Origin: Lacibacter cauensis | GTDB lineage: Bacteria > Bacteroidota > Bacteroidia > Chitinophagales > Chitinophagaceae | Assembly (NCBI RefSeq): GCF_007830055.1 | Contig: NZ_VLLE01000003.1 | Coordinates: 310,001 to 374,000 of the forward strand | Length of the DNA stretch: 64,000 nucleotides | Direction of reading: 5' to 3' | Shown here: piece after piece, positions 25,057 through 32,931 of the stretch | How positions within the stretch are numbered: the stretch's first letter is position 1 | How the letters are laid out: each line of letters opens with the position of its first letter | The notes under the pieces: generated by a model | Told to the model about the DNA's origin: nothing | The model's input: the letters and a program-made list of their open reading frames with translations, nothing else | The model's database searches: none | Translations under genes and position numbers: made by a program

Positions 25057-25501
25057 TGTTTAAATCCTCCTTTATGTATAAATCAGTTTTTACGAATAGT
25101 ATGTACAAGATAGACAACGAAACTGTCCATAAAGTTGTACTGGATGTTAATAGAAATCTCGAATTACTTATTATGTTAAATTTAATTAACAAAAAATTTG
25201 TACCTGCTGCAAATAAAACAACCAGTGGGAACAGGTAAATAACGAATCTTGCTACGCCCATTGGTCTAAATCCCGAAAGAATATAATCTACAAGAACTGC
25301 ACCAACCAACGATATAGAAACGAAAAAAATTGCTCCATCGTATATCAATAAATCAATTTCATCTCCTCCAATCTTTTTTTCAGAAGCAAAATAAAGAACA
25401 CATAATATCCATAGAGGAGCGGTTGCAAAAACGGCATTTAAAATAATCCATTTAGTTGACTTCCATAGGTATGCGAAGTAAGACGGTCTTTTTTTTGACA
25501 T
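25040..25501 (-). CDS. Four-helix membrane protein, unknown function
   Basis: 153 residues from an ATG at 25501. Predicted transmembrane helices at about 17-38, 52-70, 83-103 and 118-137; short polar ends (MSKKRPSYFAYLWK at the start, IKEDLNNDPRL at the end). Paired by overlap with the 62-residue gene downstream. Function unknown; upstream lies a small XRE regulator on the same strand (137 bp gap), so a regulated membrane-protein unit is possible. Confidence 0.6.
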   Translation of the reverse strand: MSKKRPSYFAYLWKSTKWIILNAVFATAPLWILCVLYFASEKKIGGDEIDLLIYDGAIFFVSISLVGAVLVDYILSGFRPMGVARFVIYLFPLVVLFAAGTNFLLIKFNIISNSRFLLTSSTTLWTVSLSILYILFVKTDLYIKEDLNNDPRL

Positions 25502-25637
25502 GTAAATAATGACGAAAAATTGGGTTTTGATTTTTACAGCATTAAGGTAATTAATGTAGCGTGCAAATGCAAGACCTTAGGCCACTTTCTGTTTATATCA
25601 AAAGTTATAAAATAGGACGGACGTTGTAGAAAGGTTC

Positions 25638-25871
25638 TTACCTAGCTTTTTTCTTTACCTGCGCCAACTCTTTCTTGATTACATCAATGATGATCTGGAT
25701 ATCAATGTTTAGCAGATTGGCTAAGCCCTGGATGTGTTTAAATTTAAACTCCTCCGGATTATTTAGTTTGGCGATATACCGGCTGTGATTAATGCCTAAA
25801 GCCTTTGCTATGTTTGTTGGCTCGATTTCTTCGATGTCTTTCATCTTAGAAACTGTGTTCGCAAGAAACAT
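25638..25871 (-). CDS. Small XRE-type helix-turn-helix protein
   Basis: 77 residues from the ATG at 25871; a TTG start at 25913 would add 14 residues (starting PKASKNNFIAVRA) and is equally possible. HTH-like core: EPTNIAKALGINHSRYIAKLNN, then FKFKHIQGLANLLNIDIQIIIDVI. The C-terminus is basic (KKELAQVKKKAR). A decayed copy of its 3' end lies 1 kb downstream (24585-24665). Likely a repressor of nearby genes, which is inference. Confidence 0.6.
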   Translation of the reverse strand: MFLANTVSKMKDIEEIEPTNIAKALGINHSRYIAKLNNPEEFKFKHIQGLANLLNIDIQIIIDVIKKELAQVKKKAR

Positions 25872-26104
25872 TGCTCTTACAGCTATAAAATTATTTTTGG
25901 AAGCTTTCGGCAAGTTAATAATGTATTGTACCGAAAGTTATTCTGGAGAATTTTAAATGTCTTTTAATAATTACACTACGTAAATTAAAACTTACAAAAC
26001 GTACATTTTTATGTATTTTTATTAACGTTAAAATAATTTGCGAATTCTTCAACGCATTTGAAGCTTTCGCTTTGAGTCTTGTTCTGAAACGTCGAAATTT
26101 TCAT

Positions 26105-26161
26105 GTACACAAGATGATAAGCAAGGGCTCACGTTCCGGCGTGGGCTCCCTTATTGTGTAC
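26105..26161 (+). ncRNA. Large imperfect hairpin in the leader of the ECF sigma gene
   Basis: GTACACAA (26105-26112) pairs with TTGTGTAC (26154-26161); inside, AAGGG..CACG (about 26123) pairs with CGTG..CCCTT around loop TTCCGG. It is followed by a GC-rich stretch (GGGCTTTCGACGGCC) and another possible stem GGTAAGCGG...CTACGCC before T-rich sequence. It lies 92 bp before the ATG at 26253. The 25872-26104 part of the gap holds AT-rich sequence with no named feature. It may be a cis-regulatory RNA; no known riboswitch class is recognised. Confidence 0.45.
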
Positions 26162-26252
26162 GGGCTTTCGACGGCCTCAGAACGGTAAGCGGAGACCTAC
26201 GCCTTTTTCTTCCTTACAGAGACTCTTTTTGTTCACCATTAAACCTGAAGCT

Positions 26253-26822
26253 ATGCTGAAGGGGATGGCGGCTAACGAAGAGAGCGCCTTAGCCGCATTT
26301 ACTGCGGGTGATGAAGCAGGACTTGCTTTCCTGTTCAGGGTGTATTATCCTGTGCTGGTAGTGTTTGCCTGTAAGTTTACAAGCAAGGCAATAGCAGAAG
26401 AAATTGTAAATGAAGCCTTTTATAAAATTTGGGAGAAACGCAGCATGTTCAATTCTCTTTCTCACTTCCGGAGTTACCTGTATAAGATTGTTTACCATGA
26501 TTGCCTGAAAGCAAAACAGGTTGCCATACCTGATGAGTTGCCGTCTGAAGCTATTGATGCATTTGACTACAATGCTGAACTGATTAAGAGTGAAACCTTA
26601 CGGCATTTATACCAAGCTATTGAAAGTTTACCTGCACAATGCAAAGCTGTGTTTACACAACTTTATGTTGAAGGCAAAACGGTGCGTGAAACAGCTGATG
26701 AGATGGGCATTGCTGTAAGTACGGTGAAGGCGCAGAAGGCGAGGGGGCTTGTACTACTAAAGGCGAAGCTTGGGACTATTGAACCGGGAATGCTTTTGTT
26801 GTCTTTTTTTCTTCTCAGATAA
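26253..26822 (+). CDS. ECF-type RNA polymerase sigma factor (sigma-70 family)
   Basis: 189 residues from the ATG at 26253 (GTG/ATG alternatives: an ATG at 26265 is also good). Region 2 (about 15-85; FLFRVYYPVLVVFACKFTSKAIAEEIVNEAFYKIW, SLSHFRSYLYKIVYHDCL) and region 4 (about 120-175; IESLPAQCKAVFTQLYVEGKTVRETADEMGIAVSTVKAQKARG) are present. Region 3 is absent, as usual for ECF factors. No anti-sigma gene is beside it; the fecR gene at 10609 has none either. Its targets are unknown. Confidence 0.92.
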   Translation: MLKGMAANEESALAAFTAGDEAGLAFLFRVYYPVLVVFACKFTSKAIAEEIVNEAFYKIWEKRSMFNSLSHFRSYLYKIVYHDCLKAKQVAIPDELPSEAIDAFDYNAELIKSETLRHLYQAIESLPAQCKAVFTQLYVEGKTVRETADEMGIAVSTVKAQKARGLVLLKAKLGTIEPGMLLLSFFLLR

Positions 26823-26881
26823 ATTGATGTTTGTCAAGTTGCTTTCGGATATTTCTTCTTTTCTTCAGCAAAACTTATGAT

Positions 26882-27244
26882 ATGCAATTACTGACTGTAT
26901 TCTTATTTTTTGTTGCCTTAACCGGTACTGCTTATGCACAGCAAACTATTTCTTTAGAAGAGGTATCGAAGCATATTGGTGACAGTGTAAAAGTTTGTGG
27001 TGTTGTGCGGGGAGGGCGTTTTCTGGAACAGGCGAAGAACAGTCCAACACTTTTAAATATCGGTGCCGCATTTCCGAATCAACAGTTGACCGTTGTTATC
27101 TGGGGTGATGTGCGTAAGCAGTTTGAACAGGCGCCTGAGGAATTATTCAAAGACAAAGAAGTTTGTATTGTTGGAAAGGTGGAATTGTATAAGGAGAAAC
27201 CGCAGATTGTATTGAAGCGAAAAGAGCAGCTATTGTTGAAATAA
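26882..27244 (+). CDS. Small secreted OB-fold-like protein
   Basis: 120 residues from the ATG at 26882 (the frame is open to 26831). Signal peptide 1-19 (MQLLTVFLFFVALTGTAYAQ). The mature part, KVCGVVRGGRFLEQAKNSPTLLNIGAAFPNQQLTVVIWGDVRKQF...VCIVGKVELYKEKPQIVLKRK, has the five-strand spacing of an OB fold (VxxxGxV...VVIW.....GkVelY.gkPqIvl), like those of nuclease-associated OB proteins. Starts 60 bp after the sigma gene. Function unknown. Confidence 0.65.
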   Translation: MQLLTVFLFFVALTGTAYAQQTISLEEVSKHIGDSVKVCGVVRGGRFLEQAKNSPTLLNIGAAFPNQQLTVVIWGDVRKQFEQAPEELFKDKEVCIVGKVELYKEKPQIVLKRKEQLLLK

Positions 27245-27332
27245 CGCAGTAGCTCATTGAATCGATACAGATAAAAGCAATGGTTTACAAAATCAGGTTT
27301 CTTTTCTTATTTTTAGCGACGAGCTAACGCCC

Positions 27333-30014
27333 ATGAACCACAACGAACCCGAAAAAGTAACCCGCAAAAAGCGCATTGATACTAACCTGAAAAATTTGGG
27401 TTGGAATATTGTGCCCTACGAAGCCGGGTTAAATACGAGTACGCTTACAAAACACGCAGTAGAAGAATACCCTACCAGTAACGGACCTGCTGATTATGCC
27501 TTGTTTGTAAACGGGCAGCTGCTCGGTATTGTTGAAGCCAAAAAATACGGAATCGGTGCACAGAATGTTTTAGAGCAGGCCAAGCGCTATGCCCGTGGTG
27601 TAGTGCACTCAATCGGGCGGTGGGGTGAGTACATGGTGCCCTTTCTTTTTTCTTCGAGTGGTGAACAGGTTTATTTTCTTGATGTACGACAGCCCCAAAA
27701 CCTTAGCAGGTCTTTACAGGATTTTTATTCGCCACATGCTCTTTCGGAGTTTTTTCAACGAAATGAAACAGCTGCCAATGAATGGTTTCAACAAACTCCG
27801 ATTGATAACCCCCGCCTGCGTCCTTATCAAATAAAAGCTATTGCTGCGGTAGAAAAAGAAATAATTGCCGGAAAGCGGAAAATGCTGCTGGCTATGGCAA
27901 CCGGTACAGGTAAAACCTTTACTACTGTAAACCAGATTTACCGGCTACTGAAATCAAAAAAGGCAAAGCGTATTCTGTTTCTTGTTGACCGTAAGGCATT
28001 GGCTGCACAGGCAGCAACTGCTTTTGCATCATTTGAAACGGCCTCCGGTCTTAAACTGAACCAGGAGTATGAACTGTACAGTCAACGGTTTAAAAAAGAA
28101 GATCTTGATGAGAACGAGAAGTTTGATGTGAATGTATTGCCCAATGAATACCTGACCAAACCTGATGCCAGCAAAACATTTGTGTATGTTGCCACGATTC
28201 AGCGGATGGCGATTAACCTGTTAGGCAAAGATGCTGTGATGGGAAATGATGATAACGATAACGATGATGAGAGCGATGCTGCAAAACTGGATATACCTGT
28301 ACATGCTTTTGATGTGATTATAGCAGATGAATGTCATCGTGGTTATACTTCGAAAGAAAGCAATGTGTGGCGGGCTGTGCTGGAGTATTTTGATGCGGTA
28401 AAAATTGGTTTAACCGCTACGCCGGCTATGCATACGGTAAGTTATTTTGGTGAGCCTGTTTACAGATACACTGTGAAAGAAGCTGAGCTGGATGGATACC
28501 TCGTTGGTTATGATGCCGTGAAAATTAAATCGGGGGTACTCATCAATGGGGTGTTTTTAAAAGAGGGCGAGCAAGTAGGTAAAGTAGATACGCTAAGCGG
28601 ACAGCTTACCATTGAAGGACTGGAAGATGAACGGCAATTTGATGCGAGCCAGGTAGAACGCAAGATAACGGTACCCGATACCAATAAAAAAATTGTGGAG
28701 GAGCTAGCGAAGTATTGTTTTGCATTTGAGGAAGAGTATGGCCGTTTTCCCAAGACATTAATTTTTGCGAGTAACGATATCAATAATATTTCGCATGCCG
28801 ATAACCTGGTTACGTTTTGCAAACAAACCTTTAACCGGGGTGATGATTTCGTGATGAAGATCACTGGTAATGCAAATGTTGACCGGCCACTTGAAAAGAT
28901 CCGGAAATTCCGCAACCGGCCTGAACCAAAGGTGGTGATTTCGGTGGATATGCTGAGTACGGGTGTGGATATACCGCAACTGGAGTTTATTGTTTTTTTA
29001 CGGCCTGTTAAGTCGAGAATTTTGTGGGAACAGATGCTTGGGCGTGGGACAAGACTTTGTCCGGATATCAATAAAGAAAAGTTTACGGTCTTTGATTGTT
29101 TTGATGGCACACTCATCAAGTACTTTAAAAATGTGAGCAATTTTGCTTTTGATGAACCCGGCAGCGATCCCCTACCAATTGAGGAAGTGATACGACGGAT
29201 TGATAATAATGAAGACCGTGATCATCATGTAACTGTATTCATTAAGCGGCTGCGACGAATTGAAAAACGCATCAGCAGTGAAGGAAGAAGAGAATTTGAA
29301 CCGTGGATCAAGGATGGTGATATTGGCAAATTTGCCGGTGGTTTCCGGAAGCTGCTCGACAATCAATTCGGTGATACGATGCGTATATTGAACGACAAAC
29401 AATTTCAGAAGCTGCTGTACAATTATAAAAAGTCGAAACCTTATTTTGTAGTGGCGCATAATGTGCAGGATGAAGTAAGTTCGGAAGTGGTGTTTGAAGC
29501 AGGTGAGCAATACCTGAAGCCGGTGGAATACCTGGAAGCCTTTGCAGCGTTTGTGGAAGAGAACAAAGAGCGTATTGAGGCTATGAAGATTGTACTGGAG
29601 AAACCAAAAGAATGGCGAACGGAAGTATTAAAGGAATTACGAACAGAGTTGCTTCGGCATCATTTCCCCGAGGCGAGTCTGAAGCATGCTGCTCAATTGG
29701 TACACAAGAAGCATTTGCCGGATATTATTTCGCTGATAAAAACAGCCGCCAATAAGGAAGAGCTTTTAGAAGTGCATGAACGTGTGGGCAAGGCTATTGA
29801 AAAACTGTTTGCCGTCAAGCAACTGAATGCAGAACAGGATGCATGGATAGCGTATATTAAAGAGCATTTGATCCAGAACCTTACATTGGATAAAGAGGAT
29901 TTTGATTATTCGCCAATTCTTGAAAGGCATGGTGGCTGGGGTAAGTTTAAGAAGGTGTTTAGTGCTGAAGCGGAAACGATTATACGTGAAATAAATACTG
30001 CCATTGCTGCATAA
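27333..30014 (+). CDS. hsdR: Type I restriction enzyme, R subunit (EcoEI-like)
   Basis: 893 residues. N-terminal PD-(D/E)XK nuclease (Asp54 in ADYALFVNGQLLGIVEAKK, Glu68-Ala-Lys70), then SF2 translocase: Q-tip RLRPYQIKAI (161-170), Walker A ATGTGKT (189-195), Walker B DECH (332-335), TATP motif, and the ...MLGRGTRLCPD motif VI region. The C-terminal ~250 residues are helical. It cuts unmodified DNA when bound to M and S. Stop codon is 2 bp before the next ATG (30017). The order R-x-x-M-S is less common than R-M-S. Confidence 0.95.
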   Translation: MNHNEPEKVTRKKRIDTNLKNLGWNIVPYEAGLNTSTLTKHAVEEYPTSNGPADYALFVNGQLLGIVEAKKYGIGAQNVLEQAKRYARGVVHSIGRWGEYMVPFLFSSSGEQVYFLDVRQPQNLSRSLQDFYSPHALSEFFQRNETAANEWFQQTPIDNPRLRPYQIKAIAAVEKEIIAGKRKMLLAMATGTGKTFTTVNQIYRLLKSKKAKRILFLVDRKALAAQAATAFASFETASGLKLNQEYELYSQRFKKEDLDENEKFDVNVLPNEYLTKPDASKTFVYVATIQRMAINLLGKDAVMGNDDNDNDDESDAAKLDIPVHAFDVIIADECHRGYTSKESNVWRAVLEYFDAVKIGLTATPAMHTVSYFGEPVYRYTVKEAELDGYLVGYDAVKIKSGVLINGVFLKEGEQVGKVDTLSGQLTIEGLEDERQFDASQVERKITVPDTNKKIVEELAKYCFAFEEEYGRFPKTLIFASNDINNISHADNLVTFCKQTFNRGDDFVMKITGNANVDRPLEKIRKFRNRPEPKVVISVDMLSTGVDIPQLEFIVFLRPVKSRILWEQMLGRGTRLCPDINKEKFTVFDCFDGTLIKYFKNVSNFAFDEPGSDPLPIEEVIRRIDNNEDRDHHVTVFIKRLRRIEKRISSEGRREFEPWIKDGDIGKFAGGFRKLLDNQFGDTMRILNDKQFQKLLYNYKKSKPYFVVAHNVQDEVSSEVVFEAGEQYLKPVEYLEAFAAFVEENKERIEAMKIVLEKPKEWRTEVLKELRTELLRHHFPEASLKHAAQLVHKKHLPDIISLIKTAANKEELLEVHERVGKAIEKLFAVKQLNAEQDAWIAYIKEHLIQNLTLDKEDFDYSPILERHGGWGKFKKVFSAEAETIIREINTAIAA

Positions 30015-30016
30015 TC

Positions 30017-30403
30017 ATGACTTACTTACCTCAACATATCTGGGCTGATATTGCAGCCACTCAAGAATTAAAAACGGATTGGGCTAAGCGAATGTTTACG
30101 ATTTCTGAAGGGTTGATTGATGAAGAAATTGACAGACAGGCAGCTTTTTTCAGCAGCCTGGGTTTTACAAATAAAATAGTGTTGGCTTTTTTGCAGTTTA
30201 TGCCCCTACTATTGGAGCAAAAAGCAATATCAAGTTATATTAACAATAAGGAATTGCCTGAGCTAAGAAGTGTTTTGCCTGAAATACAAGATGCGGGCGA
30301 GGCTGTTCTTTATGTAAAGAACGAACATATTCTTAGCGACTATGAAACTAAGGCCTTATACTGTTTATTTAAAGCAATCGAAAACAGCCAAATGATTAGT
30401 TAA
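30017..30403 (+). CDS. Hypothetical protein in hsd operon
   Basis: 128-residue helical, acidic protein starting 2 bp after hsdR. No motifs recognised. SSLGFTNKIVLAFLQFMPLLLEQKAISSYI is a hydrophobic helix pair but not an obvious membrane span. Placed between hsdR and hsdM with 2-bp spacing on both sides, so it is a translationally linked member of the operon rather than a chance ORF. Confidence 0.6.
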   Translation: MTYLPQHIWADIAATQELKTDWAKRMFTISEGLIDEEIDRQAAFFSSLGFTNKIVLAFLQFMPLLLEQKAISSYINNKELPELRSVLPEIQDAGEAVLYVKNEHILSDYETKALYCLFKAIENSQMIS

Positions 30404-30405
30404 GC

Positions 30406-31338
30406 ATGCTTGGAGAACTTCTTAAAATATTAGCTGATGAGCCAGAAAAAATATCCAAAATATTTATCCGGTTATTTAAAATTATTCTAAGCATCCTGTT
30501 GACCGATTTTCTTTACAGGTACTTATTTCACAGTACTCCATTTTTTGATATCCGGCTTTCGAATAACTGGATCAGCTTCTTTGAACAGGGTAAATTATTT
30601 GTTTATCTTTTCCTGTATTTTGTATGCGAGATTTTTTTATTTCATGTATTCAGCCCGATCAGTTCATTTATTCCTGAGTTGCTAAGTAAAATCAAATTTG
30701 CAAAAGTTGAAAAGCAGGAGTTAAACCTGATACTTAAGATTACCGGCGTTATTAAATACGATGAAACAATAAAAAAAATAATGCCAGGAAAAAACTTCAG
30801 TTTATTTCATAGTATCGTCGATATTTTTTCAAATCAAGAAAGTAAAGAACAAATAATCGACTTGAAAGGCAGTTTTATTGAAAACATCTGGCAATTATAC
30901 ACTGCCTCATTATTTATCTTCTTTTTAACAGGCGCCTATATTTACTGGCCCAATGAAATATATGTGTATTTTTTTATCGGACTGGGACTTCTGATTCTAT
31001 TCTACTATATTATTCATAATGCCATTGAATACTTTATAAAAAATGAGCCGCAATTAAGTTTTAGTGCAGCAAAACTAAGGGCACAAAAAATAGTATATGA
31101 TGCACTTGCCAAACATTTTATTATTCCTCTAGCCGCTGAACCTGACAACGATTTAAAGCGGGGAGTTACTTTTTATATTCATGGCAGAGAGTATGTATTG
31201 AATTTTATTTATTCAACTAATGAACCGCATGTTAATGGATTCAGGAAATACGTTAACACAAACGAAAATGACAAAAGATACTTCCTGTTTGTTACCAATC
31301 TTTATCCTGCGGGTGAATTAACAGCATTGGATTGCTGA
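30406..31338 (+). CDS. Four-helix membrane protein inserted in hsd operon
   Basis: 310 residues. Predicted transmembrane helices at about 22-40, 63-84, 165-181 and 185-205. The rest is cytosolic: a middle section of about 80 residues and a C-terminal 105-residue domain (AKLRAQKIVYDALAKHFIIPLA ... VTFYIHGREYVLNFIYSTN ... RYFLFVTNLYP). Family not recognised. A membrane protein is unusual within a type I restriction operon and may be an abortive-infection or anchoring component. Confidence 0.65.
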   Translation: MLGELLKILADEPEKISKIFIRLFKIILSILLTDFLYRYLFHSTPFFDIRLSNNWISFFEQGKLFVYLFLYFVCEIFLFHVFSPISSFIPELLSKIKFAKVEKQELNLILKITGVIKYDETIKKIMPGKNFSLFHSIVDIFSNQESKEQIIDLKGSFIENIWQLYTASLFIFFLTGAYIYWPNEIYVYFFIGLGLLILFYYIIHNAIEYFIKNEPQLSFSAAKLRAQKIVYDALAKHFIIPLAAEPDNDLKRGVTFYIHGREYVLNFIYSTNEPHVNGFRKYVNTNENDKRYFLFVTNLYPAGELTALDC

Positions 31339-31340
31339 AT

Positions 31341-31436
31341 ATGGATATTATTGCATTTGATAGCGAGGATGATTTATCTGTTAAAGTTGAACAGTTTTTA
31401 AAGGCACATACAAGAAGTAAAACAAGAATACAATAA
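31341..31436 (+). CDS. 31-codon small ORF before hsdM
   Basis: ATG at 31341, TAA at 31434-31436. Translates to MDIIAFDSEDDLSVKVEQFL followed by a basic tail (KAHTRSKTRIQ). It starts 2 bp after the previous stop and ends 7 bp before hsdM, with AAGGA in that gap. Spacing favours a real peptide or a coupling leader; composition also allows a truncated gene. Low confidence. Confidence 0.35.
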   Translation: MDIIAFDSEDDLSVKVEQFLKAHTRSKTRIQ

Positions 31437-31443
31437 GGATATT

Positions 31444-32856
31444 ATGGCAGATATTGTAAATAAACTCTGGGGGTTTTGTCACACATTAAGGCATGATGGT
31501 GTGGACTATGGCGATTATATTGAACAGCTAACCTATTTGCTGTTTTTGAAAATGGCCGATGAAAAAGAAATTGATGTTGATAAGAAATACAACTGGAACA
31601 GTTTAAAAGATTTGAGTGGTACAGAGCTGACCGACCATTATGCAGAAACCTTACGCAAACTCCGTGAAGGCAAGGGTATACTCGGGAAAATTTTTACACA
31701 GGCCATGCCACGTATTACCAACCCTGTAAACCTGAAGCGCCTCATTAATATGATTGATGAGGAGGACTGGAGCAGTATGGACGTGGATGTAAAAGGAGAA
31801 GCGTTTGAAGGTTTGCTGGAAAAGAGTGCCAATGAAGGGAAGAAAGGAGCCGGACAATATTTTACACCAAGGGAACTGATCCGCAGCATTATCAGGGTGA
31901 TGAAGCCCGACCCGAGAGCAAAAAAAGATTTTACCATTTGCGACCCCAGCTGTGGTACCGGTGGTTTTCTTGTGCTGGCTTACGACTGGCTGATGGATGT
32001 AACGAAGGGCGGTGCCTTAGACCGTGAAGATGCGAAGCGTATAAAAAGCAAAACCTATTTTGGTAATGAGCTGGTGCCACGGCCTGCCCGTTTGGCGATG
32101 ATGAATCTGTTTCTGCATGGCGTAACCACCGAAATAAAAATTGGTGATACCATCTATGAACCGTTTGACGGAAAACAATACGATTGTATTCTTACCAATC
32201 CACCATTTGGTACCAAGGGTGCCAACCAGGCACCGGAACGGGAAGACTTTACCATTGCCACCAGTAACAAGCAGTTGAATTTTGTGCAGCATTATTTAAG
32301 TGCCTTGAAACCCGGAGGCAGGGCTGCCATTGTGTTGCCCGATAATGTGTTGTTTGAAGACAAGGCTGCCGAAGTGTTTAAGATATTGATGCAGGATTGT
32401 AACCTGCATACCATTTTACGTTTGCCCCGAGGTACGTTTACGCCCTATGCACAAGGTGTAAAGGCGAATGTGGTGTTTATCCAGAGAGGGTTGCCTACTG
32501 AAAATGTGTGGATTTATGATGCCCGGAGTAATGTGGAAGGGATTACCAAAAAGGACCGGCCACTCACTGCCAAACATTTTGAAGAGTTTGAACAATGCTA
32601 TGGTAAAGACCCAAACGGGCAAAGCAAACGGAAAGACCTTGGGCCTGAAGGCCGCTTCCGCAAATTTCATATTAGTGAAATAAAAGAACGGGATTACAAG
32701 CTGGATATTACATGGCTGAAAGATGAAACGCTGGAAGACAGTGATAGCCTGCCCGAACCACAGGTGTTGGCAACTGAAGCCATTACTGAGCTTGAATTTG
32801 TAGTAGATGAATTGAAAGAAATTTTGAATTTACTGGAAACAGAAAGTGAAGAATAA
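31444..32856 (+). CDS. hsdM: Type I restriction-modification, M subunit (N6-adenine methyltransferase)
   Basis: 470 residues. N-terminal HsdM-type helical domain (about 1-125; LWGFCHTLRHDGVDYGDYIEQLTYLLFLKMADE), then the methyltransferase core: GQYFTPRELI (138-146), motif I DPSCGTGGF (167-175) and motif IV NPPF (252-255). It methylates the recognition site and, with S, targets R. The gene begins 7 bp after the preceding 31-codon ORF and ends 75 bp before hsdS. Confidence 0.96.
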   Translation: MADIVNKLWGFCHTLRHDGVDYGDYIEQLTYLLFLKMADEKEIDVDKKYNWNSLKDLSGTELTDHYAETLRKLREGKGILGKIFTQAMPRITNPVNLKRLINMIDEEDWSSMDVDVKGEAFEGLLEKSANEGKKGAGQYFTPRELIRSIIRVMKPDPRAKKDFTICDPSCGTGGFLVLAYDWLMDVTKGGALDREDAKRIKSKTYFGNELVPRPARLAMMNLFLHGVTTEIKIGDTIYEPFDGKQYDCILTNPPFGTKGANQAPEREDFTIATSNKQLNFVQHYLSALKPGGRAAIVLPDNVLFEDKAAEVFKILMQDCNLHTILRLPRGTFTPYAQGVKANVVFIQRGLPTENVWIYDARSNVEGITKKDRPLTAKHFEEFEQCYGKDPNGQSKRKDLGPEGRFRKFHISEIKERDYKLDITWLKDETLEDSDSLPEPQVLATEAITELEFVVDELKEILNLLETESEE

Positions 32857-32931
32857 TTATGTACTTAACTGCAGGACTACTATGATGCTTCAGTTGCGTT
32901 GCACTCTTGTACTGCAGTAATTTTATTGAGC

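Noticed and set aside
28508-29140. 210-residue minus-strand ORF within hsdR
   Set aside because: Shadow of the helicase gene; no independent motif.
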